In this document: positions 7,456-13,968 of the stretch, in pieces
Numbering within the stretch: the first letter of the stretch is position 1
Layout of the letters: each line of letters begins with the position of its first letter
Source of the DNA: Candidatus Schekmanbacteria bacterium
Lineage (GTDB): Bacteria > Schekmanbacteria > GWA2-38-11 > J061
Direction of reading: 5' to 3'
Assembly (NCBI GenBank): GCA_003695725.1
Contig: RFHX01000354.1
Location: 1-14,210 of the forward strand
DNA: 14,210 nucleotides
The notes under the pieces: generated by a model
The model's input: only the letters and a program-made list of their open reading frames with translations
What the model was told of the DNA's origin: nothing
Databases searched by the model: none
Translations under genes and position numbers: made by a program

Positions 7456-8580
7456 TTATTGTTTCAAGGCGTCTTTTATTGCCTTGATAACAGCTTGCTG
7501 CTCTTCATCTTTTAATTCAGGAAAAATCGGAAGAGCAAGCACCTCATTAGAAGCCTTTTCAGACTCGGGAAAATCCCCTTCTCTATAGCCCAAATAGGAA
7601 AAACATTTCTGAAGATGTAACGACAGAGGATAATAGATTCCAAATCCAATATTTTCTTCCTTGAATTTTTCTATTATTTTCTCTCTTTCTGATGACCTTA
7701 TTACATATTGATTATAGACATGATAACATTTCTCATCCTTAAAAGGAATTTCAACAATACCAGACAATGCCTCGTCATAGTGCACAGCTATCTCTCTGCG
7801 TCTATTGGTCCATTCTTCAAGGTACTTCAACTTAACCAAAAGCACTGCTGCCTGCACCGTATCGAGACGGCTATTTATACCAACCGAAGTGTGATAGTAT
7901 CGCTTTTCTTCTCCATGCACTCTCAACATTTTTATTTTTTCTGCAATACTTTTATCATTTGTAACGACCATTCCTGCTTCTCCAAAAGCTCCGAGATTCT
8001 TTGTAGGATAAAAGCTTAGTGCACCTGCTGAAGAAAGAGAACAGGACCTTCTGTAAGAATTTTTTTTGACATCTTTAAAACTATAACCCGCTCCTATCGC
8101 CTGAGCCGCATCTTCTACTACAATCAATGAATGTTTATTTGCAATTTCATTTATAGCCTTCATATCTGCACATTGTCCATATAAATGGACCGGCATTATG
8201 CATTTAGTCTTATCTGTAATTTTATCCTCTATCAATTCAGGATTTATATTGAATGTTTTTGAATCGATATCGACAAAAACCGGTTTTGCACCGAGACGGA
8301 CAATTGAAGAAACTGTCGAAAAAAAAGTAAAGGGAGTAGTAATGACTTCATCACCTTCACTGATTCCAATTGCCATAAGCATCAGAAAAATTGCATCTGA
8401 ACCAGAACCGACCCCTACAGCATAATCTGTATTGCAGAAATCAGCTATTTCCGCTTCAAGCTGCGTGACTTCTTCTCCAAGTATGAGCTTCTGGCTTGAA
8501 AAAATTGGATTTAGAATATCAAAAATTTCTTTTTTGATATTCTCATATTGTCTTGTTAAATCAAGAAAAGGAATTGACAA
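7456..8580 (-). CDS. DegT/DnrJ/EryC1/StrS family PLP-dependent aminotransferase, WbpE-like (copy 2)
   Basis: The 374-residue product carries the same framework as the gene at 2572: IPFLDLTRQY, VGVGSGSDAI (55-64), VVEDAAQAIGA (154-164, Asp157), SFYPTKNLGAFG (189-200, Schiff-base Lys194), GIYYPLSLHLQ and LALPIFPEL. The two proteins are clearly related but differ throughout, so this is an old paralogue or separately acquired gene, not a recent duplication. Copy 2 has a short insertion (about 166-183, FKDVKKNSYRRSC) before the lysine segment. It should aminate a keto-sugar nucleotide; the substrate is unknown and need not match copy 1. The start is TTG at 8580, set by a strong AAGGAGG six bases upstream. 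It is separated from the DHS-like gene by 130 bases holding that operon's promoter, so it may be transcribed alone. Confidence 0.87.
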   Translation of the reverse strand: MSIPFLDLTRQYENIKKEIFDILNPIFSSQKLILGEEVTQLEAEIADFCNTDYAVGVGSGSDAIFLMLMAIGISEGDEVITTPFTFFSTVSSIVRLGAKPVFVDIDSKTFNINPELIEDKITDKTKCIMPVHLYGQCADMKAINEIANKHSLIVVEDAAQAIGAGYSFKDVKKNSYRRSCSLSSAGALSFYPTKNLGAFGEAGMVVTNDKSIAEKIKMLRVHGEEKRYYHTSVGINSRLDTVQAAVLLVKLKYLEEWTNRRREIAVHYDEALSGIVEIPFKDEKCYHVYNQYVIRSSEREKIIEKFKEENIGFGIYYPLSLHLQKCFSYLGYREGDFPESEKASNEVLALPIFPELKDEEQQAVIKAIKDALKQ

Positions 8581-8586
8581 GTAAAG

Positions 8587-8593
8587 CCTCCTT
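8587..8593 (-). promoter_or_regulatory. strong ribosome binding site fixing a TTG start
   Basis: AAGGAGG on the minus strand, six bases before TTG at 8580, is a full match to the anti-Shine-Dalgarno core. It decides the non-ATG start of the second aminotransferase. Confidence 0.75.
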
Positions 8594-8631
8594 GATTTTT
8601 CAAAAACATTTACTTAAACACATCTACTATA

Positions 8632-8659
8632 ATTATCACCACAGAGAAGGGTCCTTCAA
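8632..8659 (-). promoter_or_regulatory. sigma-70-type promoter for the second aminotransferase
   Basis: On the minus strand TTGAAG (8654-8659) is followed after 16 bases by GATAAT (8632-8637), a -10 matching consensus in five of six positions. The -35 is part of the inverted repeat GAAGG-GT-CCTTC (8646-8657), which could serve as an operator. The distance to the start codon is about 50 bases. Confidence 0.4.
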
Positions 8660-8691
8660 TAGCAAGGAATGGATTAAGGCTGTAAAAAACC

Positions 8692-8707
8692 AATCAATAG
8701 ATTGATT
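8692..8707 (-). terminator. possible weak terminator hairpin upstream of the second aminotransferase
   Basis: On the minus strand AATCAAT-CT-ATTGATT is followed by GGTTTTTTA. The stem is AT-rich and the loop must open to four bases, so it would be weak, but the T-run is correctly placed for transcripts coming from the respiratory operon. An operator is the alternative reading. Confidence 0.3.
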
Positions 8708-8969
8708 TCACCACAAAATTTTATCCCATCCATTTAAAAACTGTGTAAGGTGCCATTCACGTAACTTAATCTTTGCACTTTGACAACCGACTGAAACAGG
8801 AAAAAAACCTACAAATTAACTTCCTCTTTAGAAAAAACATTTTTCTATCACTGTTATACAAGGGTTTTAATAACACATTAGCACAGCCGATGAGAGAAAA
8901 AATGCGCTTTCTATTCTCAGCTAATCTCCTACTTCAGCAATTAATGAATTTGTTAAACAATAAGCACCT

Positions 8970-8993
8970 TTAAAAAGACACCATCCTTTTTAA
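8970..8993 (-). terminator. possible terminator of the respiratory operon
   Basis: A perfect 8-base inverted repeat, TTAAAAAG-(8)-CTTTTTAA, begins 73 bases after the stop of the 9-haem cytochrome. On the minus strand the 3' arm is T-rich, but the stem has only one G-C pair, so intrinsic termination would be weak. Confidence 0.3.
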
Positions 8994-9066
8994 TTCAGTG
9001 TTTTCTCTTATCACTAAATACAACTAATAATAAAATATCAATAGCATACCATTGTGAACTTAACAA

Positions 9067-10359
9067 TTACTGTTCACCCATTCTTTGTTTCTGTTCGTAT
9101 TCAATTGTTACCATTCTTAACTTTACATAAAGTAGAATTATAATTATTGTAATAATTATGAGATAATAAATAAGATTAGTTTTTCTAATGGCTAAATTCT
9201 TTTTGAATTCTCCAGTTATCATTTCTACCTTATTTACATTTTCAACAATCTTTGTATTTAGCTCTGCAATACGCTGTGGTGACAGCGAATGTGTTAAGGG
9301 ACCAATTTCCTTATAATAGGTTTCTGCTTCATTCAACAAATCTTCAATATCTTGGTTGTTTCGTCCAGAAAATTCTATGCTCTTATATTCAGATTCTGCT
9401 TCATCAATCTTTGCACGGGTATCAAGAATGAGTGTATAGATATCTTTTGCCAATTCAGTAACTTCTGGACTTTGATGGCATGCGCCGCAATGTCCTGCTT
9501 CAACTCCCTGAAACATTTCAGGGGTTAGCGCCTTATTTCTATGGTTACCGTGACAATCATAACACTTTGGACTTCCTGTTTTTTTCAAAGATTCGTAGTG
9601 AGGGCCTTGTTTAAACTTATCGACAATAACGCCATGACAGTTTCCGCATACATCGGCAATATCTTTTATTCCCGGTGGAGTTGCTCCATGATTTCCGTGA
9701 CAAGATGCGCAAGTGGGAACAAGAGAAGGATTTTTCCCTTCAATCTTACCCTTTAATATTCTTCCATGATAACCTTCCAAATAAAGTTTATACTGATCTG
9801 CCTTTATACCGTATTGACTCATCAATTTCTCATCGGCATGGCATTTAGCACAGGTTTCAGGAACATTGGTATGATAAACTGATGATGATGGATCACTTAT
9901 CTTTTTTATATTATGTTTCCCATGACAGCTTGTACAGACAGCAACATTGCCATCGCCTTTTGCCAATCTTTTTCCATGAATGCTTGTTTTATATAAAGCA
10001 TATTGATCAGTTCTAAGGTTATATTTTTTCATTCTAACTGGATCCGAATGGCATTTAGCACAGAGCTTTGGAATATCTTTTCTATCAGGTACACCTATAA
10101 ATCCCTTTGCTTCATACATTGCCGCATCCATATCTTCAGCTTCCATCGGATTTCCACCATGGCAGTCCTGACAATAGATTTCTTCTTGTTTATGCACACT
10201 CGTTTCCCACTCAATCACTGCTTTTTGTGCTTCTCCATCAAGGCCCCTATGACATGAAACGCAACCATTATCTTCAGCTTTTGATAATGGTAAAAATATT
10301 AAAAGAAATGTTAAGACAAATAATGGAATCAAATAGACATCTTTTTTATTATAATTCAT
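9067..10359 (-). CDS. membrane-anchored 9-haem cytochrome c associated with the b6-type complex
   Basis: The 430-residue protein has a Sec-type signal sequence or N-anchor (hydrophobic 9-25, then LSKAED) and nine CXXCH haem c motifs starting at Cys33, 63, 100, 142, 170, 217, 238, 266 and 291. Residues about 300-390 are haem-free and helical, possibly coiled coil. A membrane helix follows at about 395-412 with a short charged tail. The haem domain is therefore periplasmic and tethered at its C-terminus. It contains a duplicated module: CAKCHSD...YNLRTDQYALY...IHGKRL (100-132) recurs as CAKCHAD...YGIKADQYKLY...YHGRIL (170-202). As last gene of the Rieske-cytochrome b operon, with no cytochrome f or c1 present, it is the likely electron acceptor from the Rieske protein, relaying electrons to a terminal reductase not in the window. 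That role is inferred from position. The ATG at 10359 follows an AAGGGG-like site; the gap to petD is 32 bases. Confidence 0.9.
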   Translation of the reverse strand: MNYNKKDVYLIPLFVLTFLLIFLPLSKAEDNGCVSCHRGLDGEAQKAVIEWETSVHKQEEIYCQDCHGGNPMEAEDMDAAMYEAKGFIGVPDRKDIPKLCAKCHSDPVRMKKYNLRTDQYALYKTSIHGKRLAKGDGNVAVCTSCHGKHNIKKISDPSSSVYHTNVPETCAKCHADEKLMSQYGIKADQYKLYLEGYHGRILKGKIEGKNPSLVPTCASCHGNHGATPPGIKDIADVCGNCHGVIVDKFKQGPHYESLKKTGSPKCYDCHGNHRNKALTPEMFQGVEAGHCGACHQSPEVTELAKDIYTLILDTRAKIDEAESEYKSIEFSGRNNQDIEDLLNEAETYYKEIGPLTHSLSPQRIAELNTKIVENVNKVEMITGEFKKNLAIRKTNLIYYLIIITIIIILLYVKLRMVTIEYEQKQRMGEQ

Positions 10360-10391
10360 TTTCTCTTTTCCCCTTCTTAATTGCTGTTATA

Positions 10392-10823
10392 TCAGGAAAC
10401 ATATCCCCATATTGTTAAAGCAATAAATGATAAAACTCCAATTATTCCCAAAAATGTAGCAAAAGGACGACGTTTAGGATGTCTTTCCGGATTCTTATCA
10501 ATAAAAGGAAAAAAGACAAGAAGGGCAAAGACTATTCCCTGTCCTAATATGCCAAGTGTTTTGGGAGCCCACTGGCCTAAAAAATCCAGATATTCTGCAA
10601 CCTTTAGAAACTGATATGCGGCAAGGAAATACCATTCTGGTTTTATATGCTCAGGTGTAGTAAATGGGTCTGCCGGAGGCTCCATCGGTGCAGGAAACAA
10701 AGTTGCAAGTGTTATTAGACAACCAAAAACAATAAAAGCAACAATCACTTCTTTTAATAAATGGTTCGGGAAAAAAGGAATACCTTTTTCTTCTTTTTTA
10801 TTATTCATATTATTTTCATTCAT
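10392..10823 (-). CDS. petD: cytochrome b/b6 complex C-terminal subunit (subunit IV-like)
   Basis: This 143-residue membrane protein corresponds to the C-terminal half of cytochrome b, encoded separately as in b6f-type complexes. It has three hydrophobic helices (about 24-43, 88-107, 121-139). KPEWYFLAAYQFLK (61-74) contains PEWY at 62-65, the Qo-site motif whose glutamate takes part in quinol proton release. ADPFTTPEHIKPEWY is the usual lead-in. The length is slightly below chloroplast subunit IV (about 160), with a lysine/asparagine-rich N-terminus. Together with the preceding PetB-like protein it forms the quinone-oxidising core in the inner membrane. The ATG at 10823 has AAGGAGG seven to eight bases upstream, and the gap to petB is 30 bases. 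Confidence 0.92.
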   Translation of the reverse strand: MNENNMNNKKEEKGIPFFPNHLLKEVIVAFIVFGCLITLATLFPAPMEPPADPFTTPEHIKPEWYFLAAYQFLKVAEYLDFLGQWAPKTLGILGQGIVFALLVFFPFIDKNPERHPKRRPFATFLGIIGVLSFIALTIWGYVS

Positions 10824-10853
10824 TTTTTATCCTCCTTATAGGGAGAAGAGCTC

Positions 10854-11570
10854 TTACAAGGGCTCAGAAATTCCCTGTTTTCGTATCATCAAAAAATGCG
10901 CCAAGAGAAAAACAGCAATAGTTGCAGGGAGAATCAACACATGAATGGCAAAAAATCTTGTCAATGTAGCTTGTGTTACATCAGTACCTCCCCTTATAAG
11001 CATCTTTATCAAATCTCCAACTATAGGCACTGCACTTGGAATTTCTGTGCCAACGGTGGTTGCCCAGTAGGAAATTTGATTCCATGGAAGAAGATATCCC
11101 GTAAATCCAAATCCTAATGTAAGAAGAAGAAGGACAACACCAGTGACCCAATTGAAATCCCTTGGAGCTTTATAAGCGCCATAAAAGAAGACTCTCAACA
11201 TATGTAGAAAAACAAAGACCGTCATCAGGTTTGCCGCCCAATGATGGATTCCTCTCATCAGCCATCCGAAAGGCACATTGTTTGTTATATGCACTACGCT
11301 TTTATAGGCAGCAGCTGTAGTGGGCTGATAATACATCAACAATAAAACACCGGTAAATGCTTGAATTACAAAGAGTAAAAAAGTAATGCCTCCAAAACAA
11401 AAAGTCCAGTTCACATGTTCTCCAACCGGCTTTTTTAAATTCTTCTCAAGCGCCTCTCTTATACTCAATCTTTCATCGAGCGGTCCATAAACAAAACCGG
11501 TAAGAGTCAATAAACTGACTATTTCTCTAAAACTTCCCCGTTTTTCTAAATCCTTATCTTTATCTTCCAT
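10854..11570 (-). CDS. petB: cytochrome b6-type subunit
   Basis: The 238-residue protein is the N-terminal, four-helix half of cytochrome b. Haem b ligands are visible as His109 and His123 in helix B (GIHHWAANLMTVFVFLHMLRVF) and His210 and His225 in helix D (FFAIHVLILP, LLAHFLMIRKQGISEPL). The 14-residue gap between the helix D pair is the b6 arrangement; bc1 has 13. Cys58 in VNWTFCFGGITF falls exactly where cytochrome b6 has the cysteine that covalently holds haem ci, so an extra c-type haem near the Qi site is likely. An extension of about 25 residues relative to chloroplast b6 precedes the first conserved segment. The gene follows Rieske by 16 bases; a GAGG element overlaps the Rieske stop codon and AAGGA lies four bases before ATG, suggesting coupled translation. 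Confidence 0.94.
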   Translation of the reverse strand: MEDKDKDLEKRGSFREIVSLLTLTGFVYGPLDERLSIREALEKNLKKPVGEHVNWTFCFGGITFLLFVIQAFTGVLLLMYYQPTTAAAYKSVVHITNNVPFGWLMRGIHHWAANLMTVFVFLHMLRVFFYGAYKAPRDFNWVTGVVLLLLTLGFGFTGYLLPWNQISYWATTVGTEIPSAVPIVGDLIKMLIRGGTDVTQATLTRFFAIHVLILPATIAVFLLAHFLMIRKQGISEPL

Positions 11571-11586
11571 TGGTTCCTTAAACCTC

Positions 11587-12021
11587 CTATCCTATTTTTA
11601 TTATGTCGCCCTTTATTTCGGCTCTATAACTTTGCAAAGGTTTTGGAGCTGGACCTCCTATAACATTGCCGCGAATGTCAAATTTTGCTGCATGGCAGGG
11701 ACATTCAATCAATTGGTCTCCTTCATGCCAATTGACAAGACAACCAAGATGAGTGCATACAGCTGAAAGAGCAAAAACACCCTCTGATGTTCTTATGATA
11801 ATAGCCGGTTTCCCTTCATATCTTATTTTTCTTGCCTTTCCTTCAGGGACATCAGAAAGAGGAATTGTAACAGATTTACCTCCAGCTCCGATTGACTTTT
11901 TAGATGGCCATAAATAAGCCAAAGTCACATAGGCAGTCAAAAATGCCCATGCACTAACAACAAAGCCAATTATATAATCGATAAATGTTCTTCTTCCAAA
12001 AATACTCTCATTCTTTTCCAC
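11587..12021 (-). CDS. petC: Rieske [2Fe-2S] iron-sulfur protein of the b6-type complex
   Basis: The 144-residue protein has one N-terminal membrane helix (about 14-38) preceded by GRRTFIDY, a twin-arginine-like motif as expected for a Rieske protein exported folded by Tat. Cluster box I is CTHLGC (89-94) and box II is CPCHAAKFD (107-115). Cys89, His91, Cys107 and His110 should bind the 2Fe-2S cluster, and Cys94 and Cys109 should form the stabilising disulfide. Box II has AA where CPCHGS is more usual, which may shift the redox potential. The protein takes an electron from quinol at the Qo site and delivers it to a periplasmic cytochrome, here probably the 9-haem protein. The start is GTG at 12021, with a full AAGGAGGTGA seven bases upstream. 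It opens the Rieske-petB-petD-cytochrome series, 116 bases after the receiver-cytochrome gene. Confidence 0.93.
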   Translation of the reverse strand: MEKNESIFGRRTFIDYIIGFVVSAWAFLTAYVTLAYLWPSKKSIGAGGKSVTIPLSDVPEGKARKIRYEGKPAIIIRTSEGVFALSAVCTHLGCLVNWHEGDQLIECPCHAAKFDIRGNVIGGPAPKPLQSYRAEIKGDIIKIG

Positions 12022-12028
12022 AGCTACT

Positions 12029-12038
12029 TCACCTCCTT
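12029..12038 (-). promoter_or_regulatory. consensus ribosome binding site fixing a GTG start
   Basis: AAGGAGGTGA on the minus strand, seven bases before GTG at 12021, is a complete anti-Shine-Dalgarno match. It sets the start of the Rieske gene and suggests strong translation. Confidence 0.8.
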
Positions 12039-12137
12039 ATGTATTAAGGTTAGCTCCTCGATTCTTCATTCCTGACAATTTTTTTAAGCGTGCCTCATAC
12101 AATTTTTTTTTCAAAAAGTCTATAAACTTTTTTGTTT

Positions 12138-13919
12138 TCAAAAAATCATTTTTTTGACTTCATTTAGATACTCTTTCGATTTGTCCAGCAATGCAAGCGC
12201 ATAATCAACATTATGGACTCCCTTAGAAAATTCGATAAATTCGGCATTATATTCAGCATCCTCAAACAACTGTTTTGCCCGCGAAGAAGACCTTTTGATA
12301 TAAGGCCGCAACTGATTGAGATTTCTTTTGACCTCTTTCAATTCTGAATTAACAGAATCTTTCCATTCAGCAAGCATTCCACGATAATCTTCTCCATGGC
12401 AATAGATACATCCGTTTTCAGAAGGTTCAAGAGTAATTCCTCTAAATTCTAATCCATTTTTTGCGTTTGGATTCTTTCTTTCAACATGACAGCCAATACA
12501 GTCAACTTGAGCTATAAACATCGGACTTGGCATATTTTCAACACCTCTTCCTCCAACCCCCATATAAAGCTTTTTTTGTCCATTATGCTTTTTCTGATGA
12601 CAGATATCACAGCTGTAATCCAAAGGTTTAACTGTTGTTTTAACATTATGTTTTATTTCTGTGTGGCATCTCGTACATTCCACTTTTTTATCAGTAACAT
12701 GCTTTTTATGAAGGAAAGCAAAGTCATCATATTTTTCAAGCCGTTCCGGTTCCCCATGGCAGGTGACACAAAATTCCTTAGGGACTTCACCTTCACCTTT
12801 TATGACCTCAAGATGACACTTTTGACAAACAACCCCTTTACCAGCAAAATCCTGATGGTTGTATGTAATTTCCTCAAATTCTATATCCTGCTTAGGTATT
12901 TCGTGACAAATAACACATTTGGCTTGTGTATTCCATAATTCAGGATTCTTCTCCAGCCCATTAAAATGGCAAGTAAAACAGGTTGTTTCTGTAACTGAGA
13001 TATGAGAGCCCTGCACAATTTGTGAATGGCAGGATGTGCATCTAAGTTTTATTCCGCCTCTCATCTGTGTTAGATGTGGCGTATGATCAAACACTATTCC
13101 TTTCTTAAACAAAACCTTACCTCTTAATAATCTAGTAGCATGACATCCTGTCCGTAGGCATGATGCATCCTCGATTTCTGCGTAAGGTTTAGTGCTGTAT
13201 GTGCCAGTCAGAAATTTTGCAACTTGGCTTACGGCTTGAAATTTTCCTTTAATCTCTTCCCTGAATCCGGGAGGATAATGACAATCTACACAAGGCACTG
13301 CTTTATGCTGAGATTTCTTCCACATATCATAATAAGGCTTCATTATATGACAGGATTTACAAAAACTAGGGCTCATACTATATTCAAGAAAAGCAAATGA
13401 GAATATTAGAAATGCAACAAATACAATTGCTATGGCATAATAAAATCTTCTCCCAATATGAAGCACATCATCTTTGCCAACAGGAAAATGTATCCCAATA
13501 AAATCTAATGCTCTTCTCCACCATTTTGCAGATTTTACTGTTGATGTTTTAAGGATTTCGTATCTATTTATCTGATGTTTTATTGCTGATACAAATTTAT
13601 TCAAATTTATTGGTTTTGCGAAATAATCTGCTGCGCCTGATGAAATGATTTCACTCGCAGAATTTTCTACTACACCTGAAGCTACGATTATCACTCTTGA
13701 AAAGGGACTTAACTTTAAAACTTCACGCAATACTTCCATACTGTTTCTATCAGGAATGTTATAATCAAGAATAATAACGGCAGGTGTTTCAACTGCTACC
13801 TTTTTCAGTGCTTCATTTGCTTTCTGGAAAGTATCAAATTCAATTCCTTCACCTTCTAACCTTGTAGCAACACTCTTTAAAAACGCTTCATCTGAATCAA
13901 CAATGTAAACCTTCTTCAT
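12138..13919 (-). CDS. response-regulator receiver domain fused to a membrane-anchored NapC/NrfH-like 12-haem cytochrome c
   Basis: Numbering is from the ATG at 13925, but the third-codon ATG at 13919 is the better start, as AGGAG sits six bases before it. Residues about 4-120 are a CheY-like receiver: Asp10/Asp12 acidic pocket, Asp54 phospho-acceptor (VIILDYNIPD), Lys104 (YFAKPI). The switch Thr/Ser position appears to be Ala82 or Val81. A single membrane helix at 161-180, preceded by basic residues, puts the receiver inside and the rest outside. SPSFCKSCHIM (185-195) and CVDCHYPPGF are NapC/NrfH-like. Eleven CXXCH motifs start at Cys189, 212, 296, 316, 337, 367, 386, 417, 439, 476 and 506; a twelfth site is CX4CH at 256-262. 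Several FxHxxH/YNH segments before motifs resemble cytochrome c7/c3 modules. Residues about 515-595 are haem-free helix. It probably takes electrons from menaquinol and heads the Rieske-b6 operon. Whether phosphorylation controls electron flow or haems signal inward is unknown. Confidence 0.88.
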   Translation of the reverse strand: MKKVYIVDSDEAFLKSVATRLEGEGIEFDTFQKANEALKKVAVETPAVIILDYNIPDRNSMEVLREVLKLSPFSRVIIVASGVVENSASEIISSGAADYFAKPINLNKFVSAIKHQINRYEILKTSTVKSAKWWRRALDFIGIHFPVGKDDVLHIGRRFYYAIAIVFVAFLIFSFAFLEYSMSPSFCKSCHIMKPYYDMWKKSQHKAVPCVDCHYPPGFREEIKGKFQAVSQVAKFLTGTYSTKPYAEIEDASCLRTGCHATRLLRGKVLFKKGIVFDHTPHLTQMRGGIKLRCTSCHSQIVQGSHISVTETTCFTCHFNGLEKNPELWNTQAKCVICHEIPKQDIEFEEITYNHQDFAGKGVVCQKCHLEVIKGEGEVPKEFCVTCHGEPERLEKYDDFAFLHKKHVTDKKVECTRCHTEIKHNVKTTVKPLDYSCDICHQKKHNGQKKLYMGVGGRGVENMPSPMFIAQVDCIGCHVERKNPNAKNGLEFRGITLEPSENGCIYCHGEDYRGMLAEWKDSVNSELKEVKRNLNQLRPYIKRSSSRAKQLFEDAEYNAEFIEFSKGVHNVDYALALLDKSKEYLNEVKKMIF

Positions 13920-13925
13920 CTTCAT

Positions 13926-13930
13926 CTCCT
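13926..13930 (-). promoter_or_regulatory. ribosome binding site deciding the start of the receiver-cytochrome gene
   Basis: AGGAG directly abuts the ATG at 13925 (no spacer) but lies six bases from the in-frame ATG at 13919. The latter is therefore the likely initiation codon, and the product starts MKKVYIVD. Confidence 0.65.
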
Positions 13931-13968
13931 AGACTTTTTCTCATTCTCATACACATTAAACTTCTTCC

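Larger units (their letters stand above)
8581..9066. other. 486-base intergenic region with several inverted repeats and no convincing gene
   Basis: Between the second aminotransferase and the 9-haem cytochrome I find no credible coding region. The longest frame (8773-8973, plus, TTG start, 66 codons) lacks a ribosome site and recognisable content. The region holds the aminotransferase promoter and these perfect inverted repeats: AATCAAT/ATTGATT (8692-8707), TAGAAAAA/TTTTTCTA (8829-8847), TTAAAAAG/CTTTTTAA (8970-8993) and GTGAAC/GTTCAC (9054-9077, across the cytochrome stop codon). No tRNA, rRNA or insertion-sequence remnant was recognised. Confidence 0.6.

Noticed and set aside
8773-8973. 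66-codon plus-strand frame in the intergenic gap
   Set aside because: TTG start without Shine-Dalgarno, no recognisable domain, low-complexity AT-rich composition.
12052-12100. GGCACG near the Rieske gene as a second sigma-54 promoter
   Set aside because: The -24-like GGCACG has no GC doublet at the required distance; the next TTG is several bases too far.
12113-12132. AAAAAGT/ACTTTTT inverted repeat as a terminator between the receiver-cytochrome and Rieske genes
   Set aside because: On the minus strand it is followed by an A-run, not a T-run, and the stem has one G-C pair; read-through into the Rieske gene seems more likely.
12486-12938. 150-codon plus-strand open frame
   Set aside because: It is the antisense shadow of the multihaem cytochrome, where repeated CXXCH motifs establish the minus strand as coding.
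9067-13919. Octahaem nitrite reductase / NrfA-type catalytic cytochrome
   Set aside because: Neither multihaem protein has a CXXCK catalytic haem motif; both look like electron-transfer proteins.
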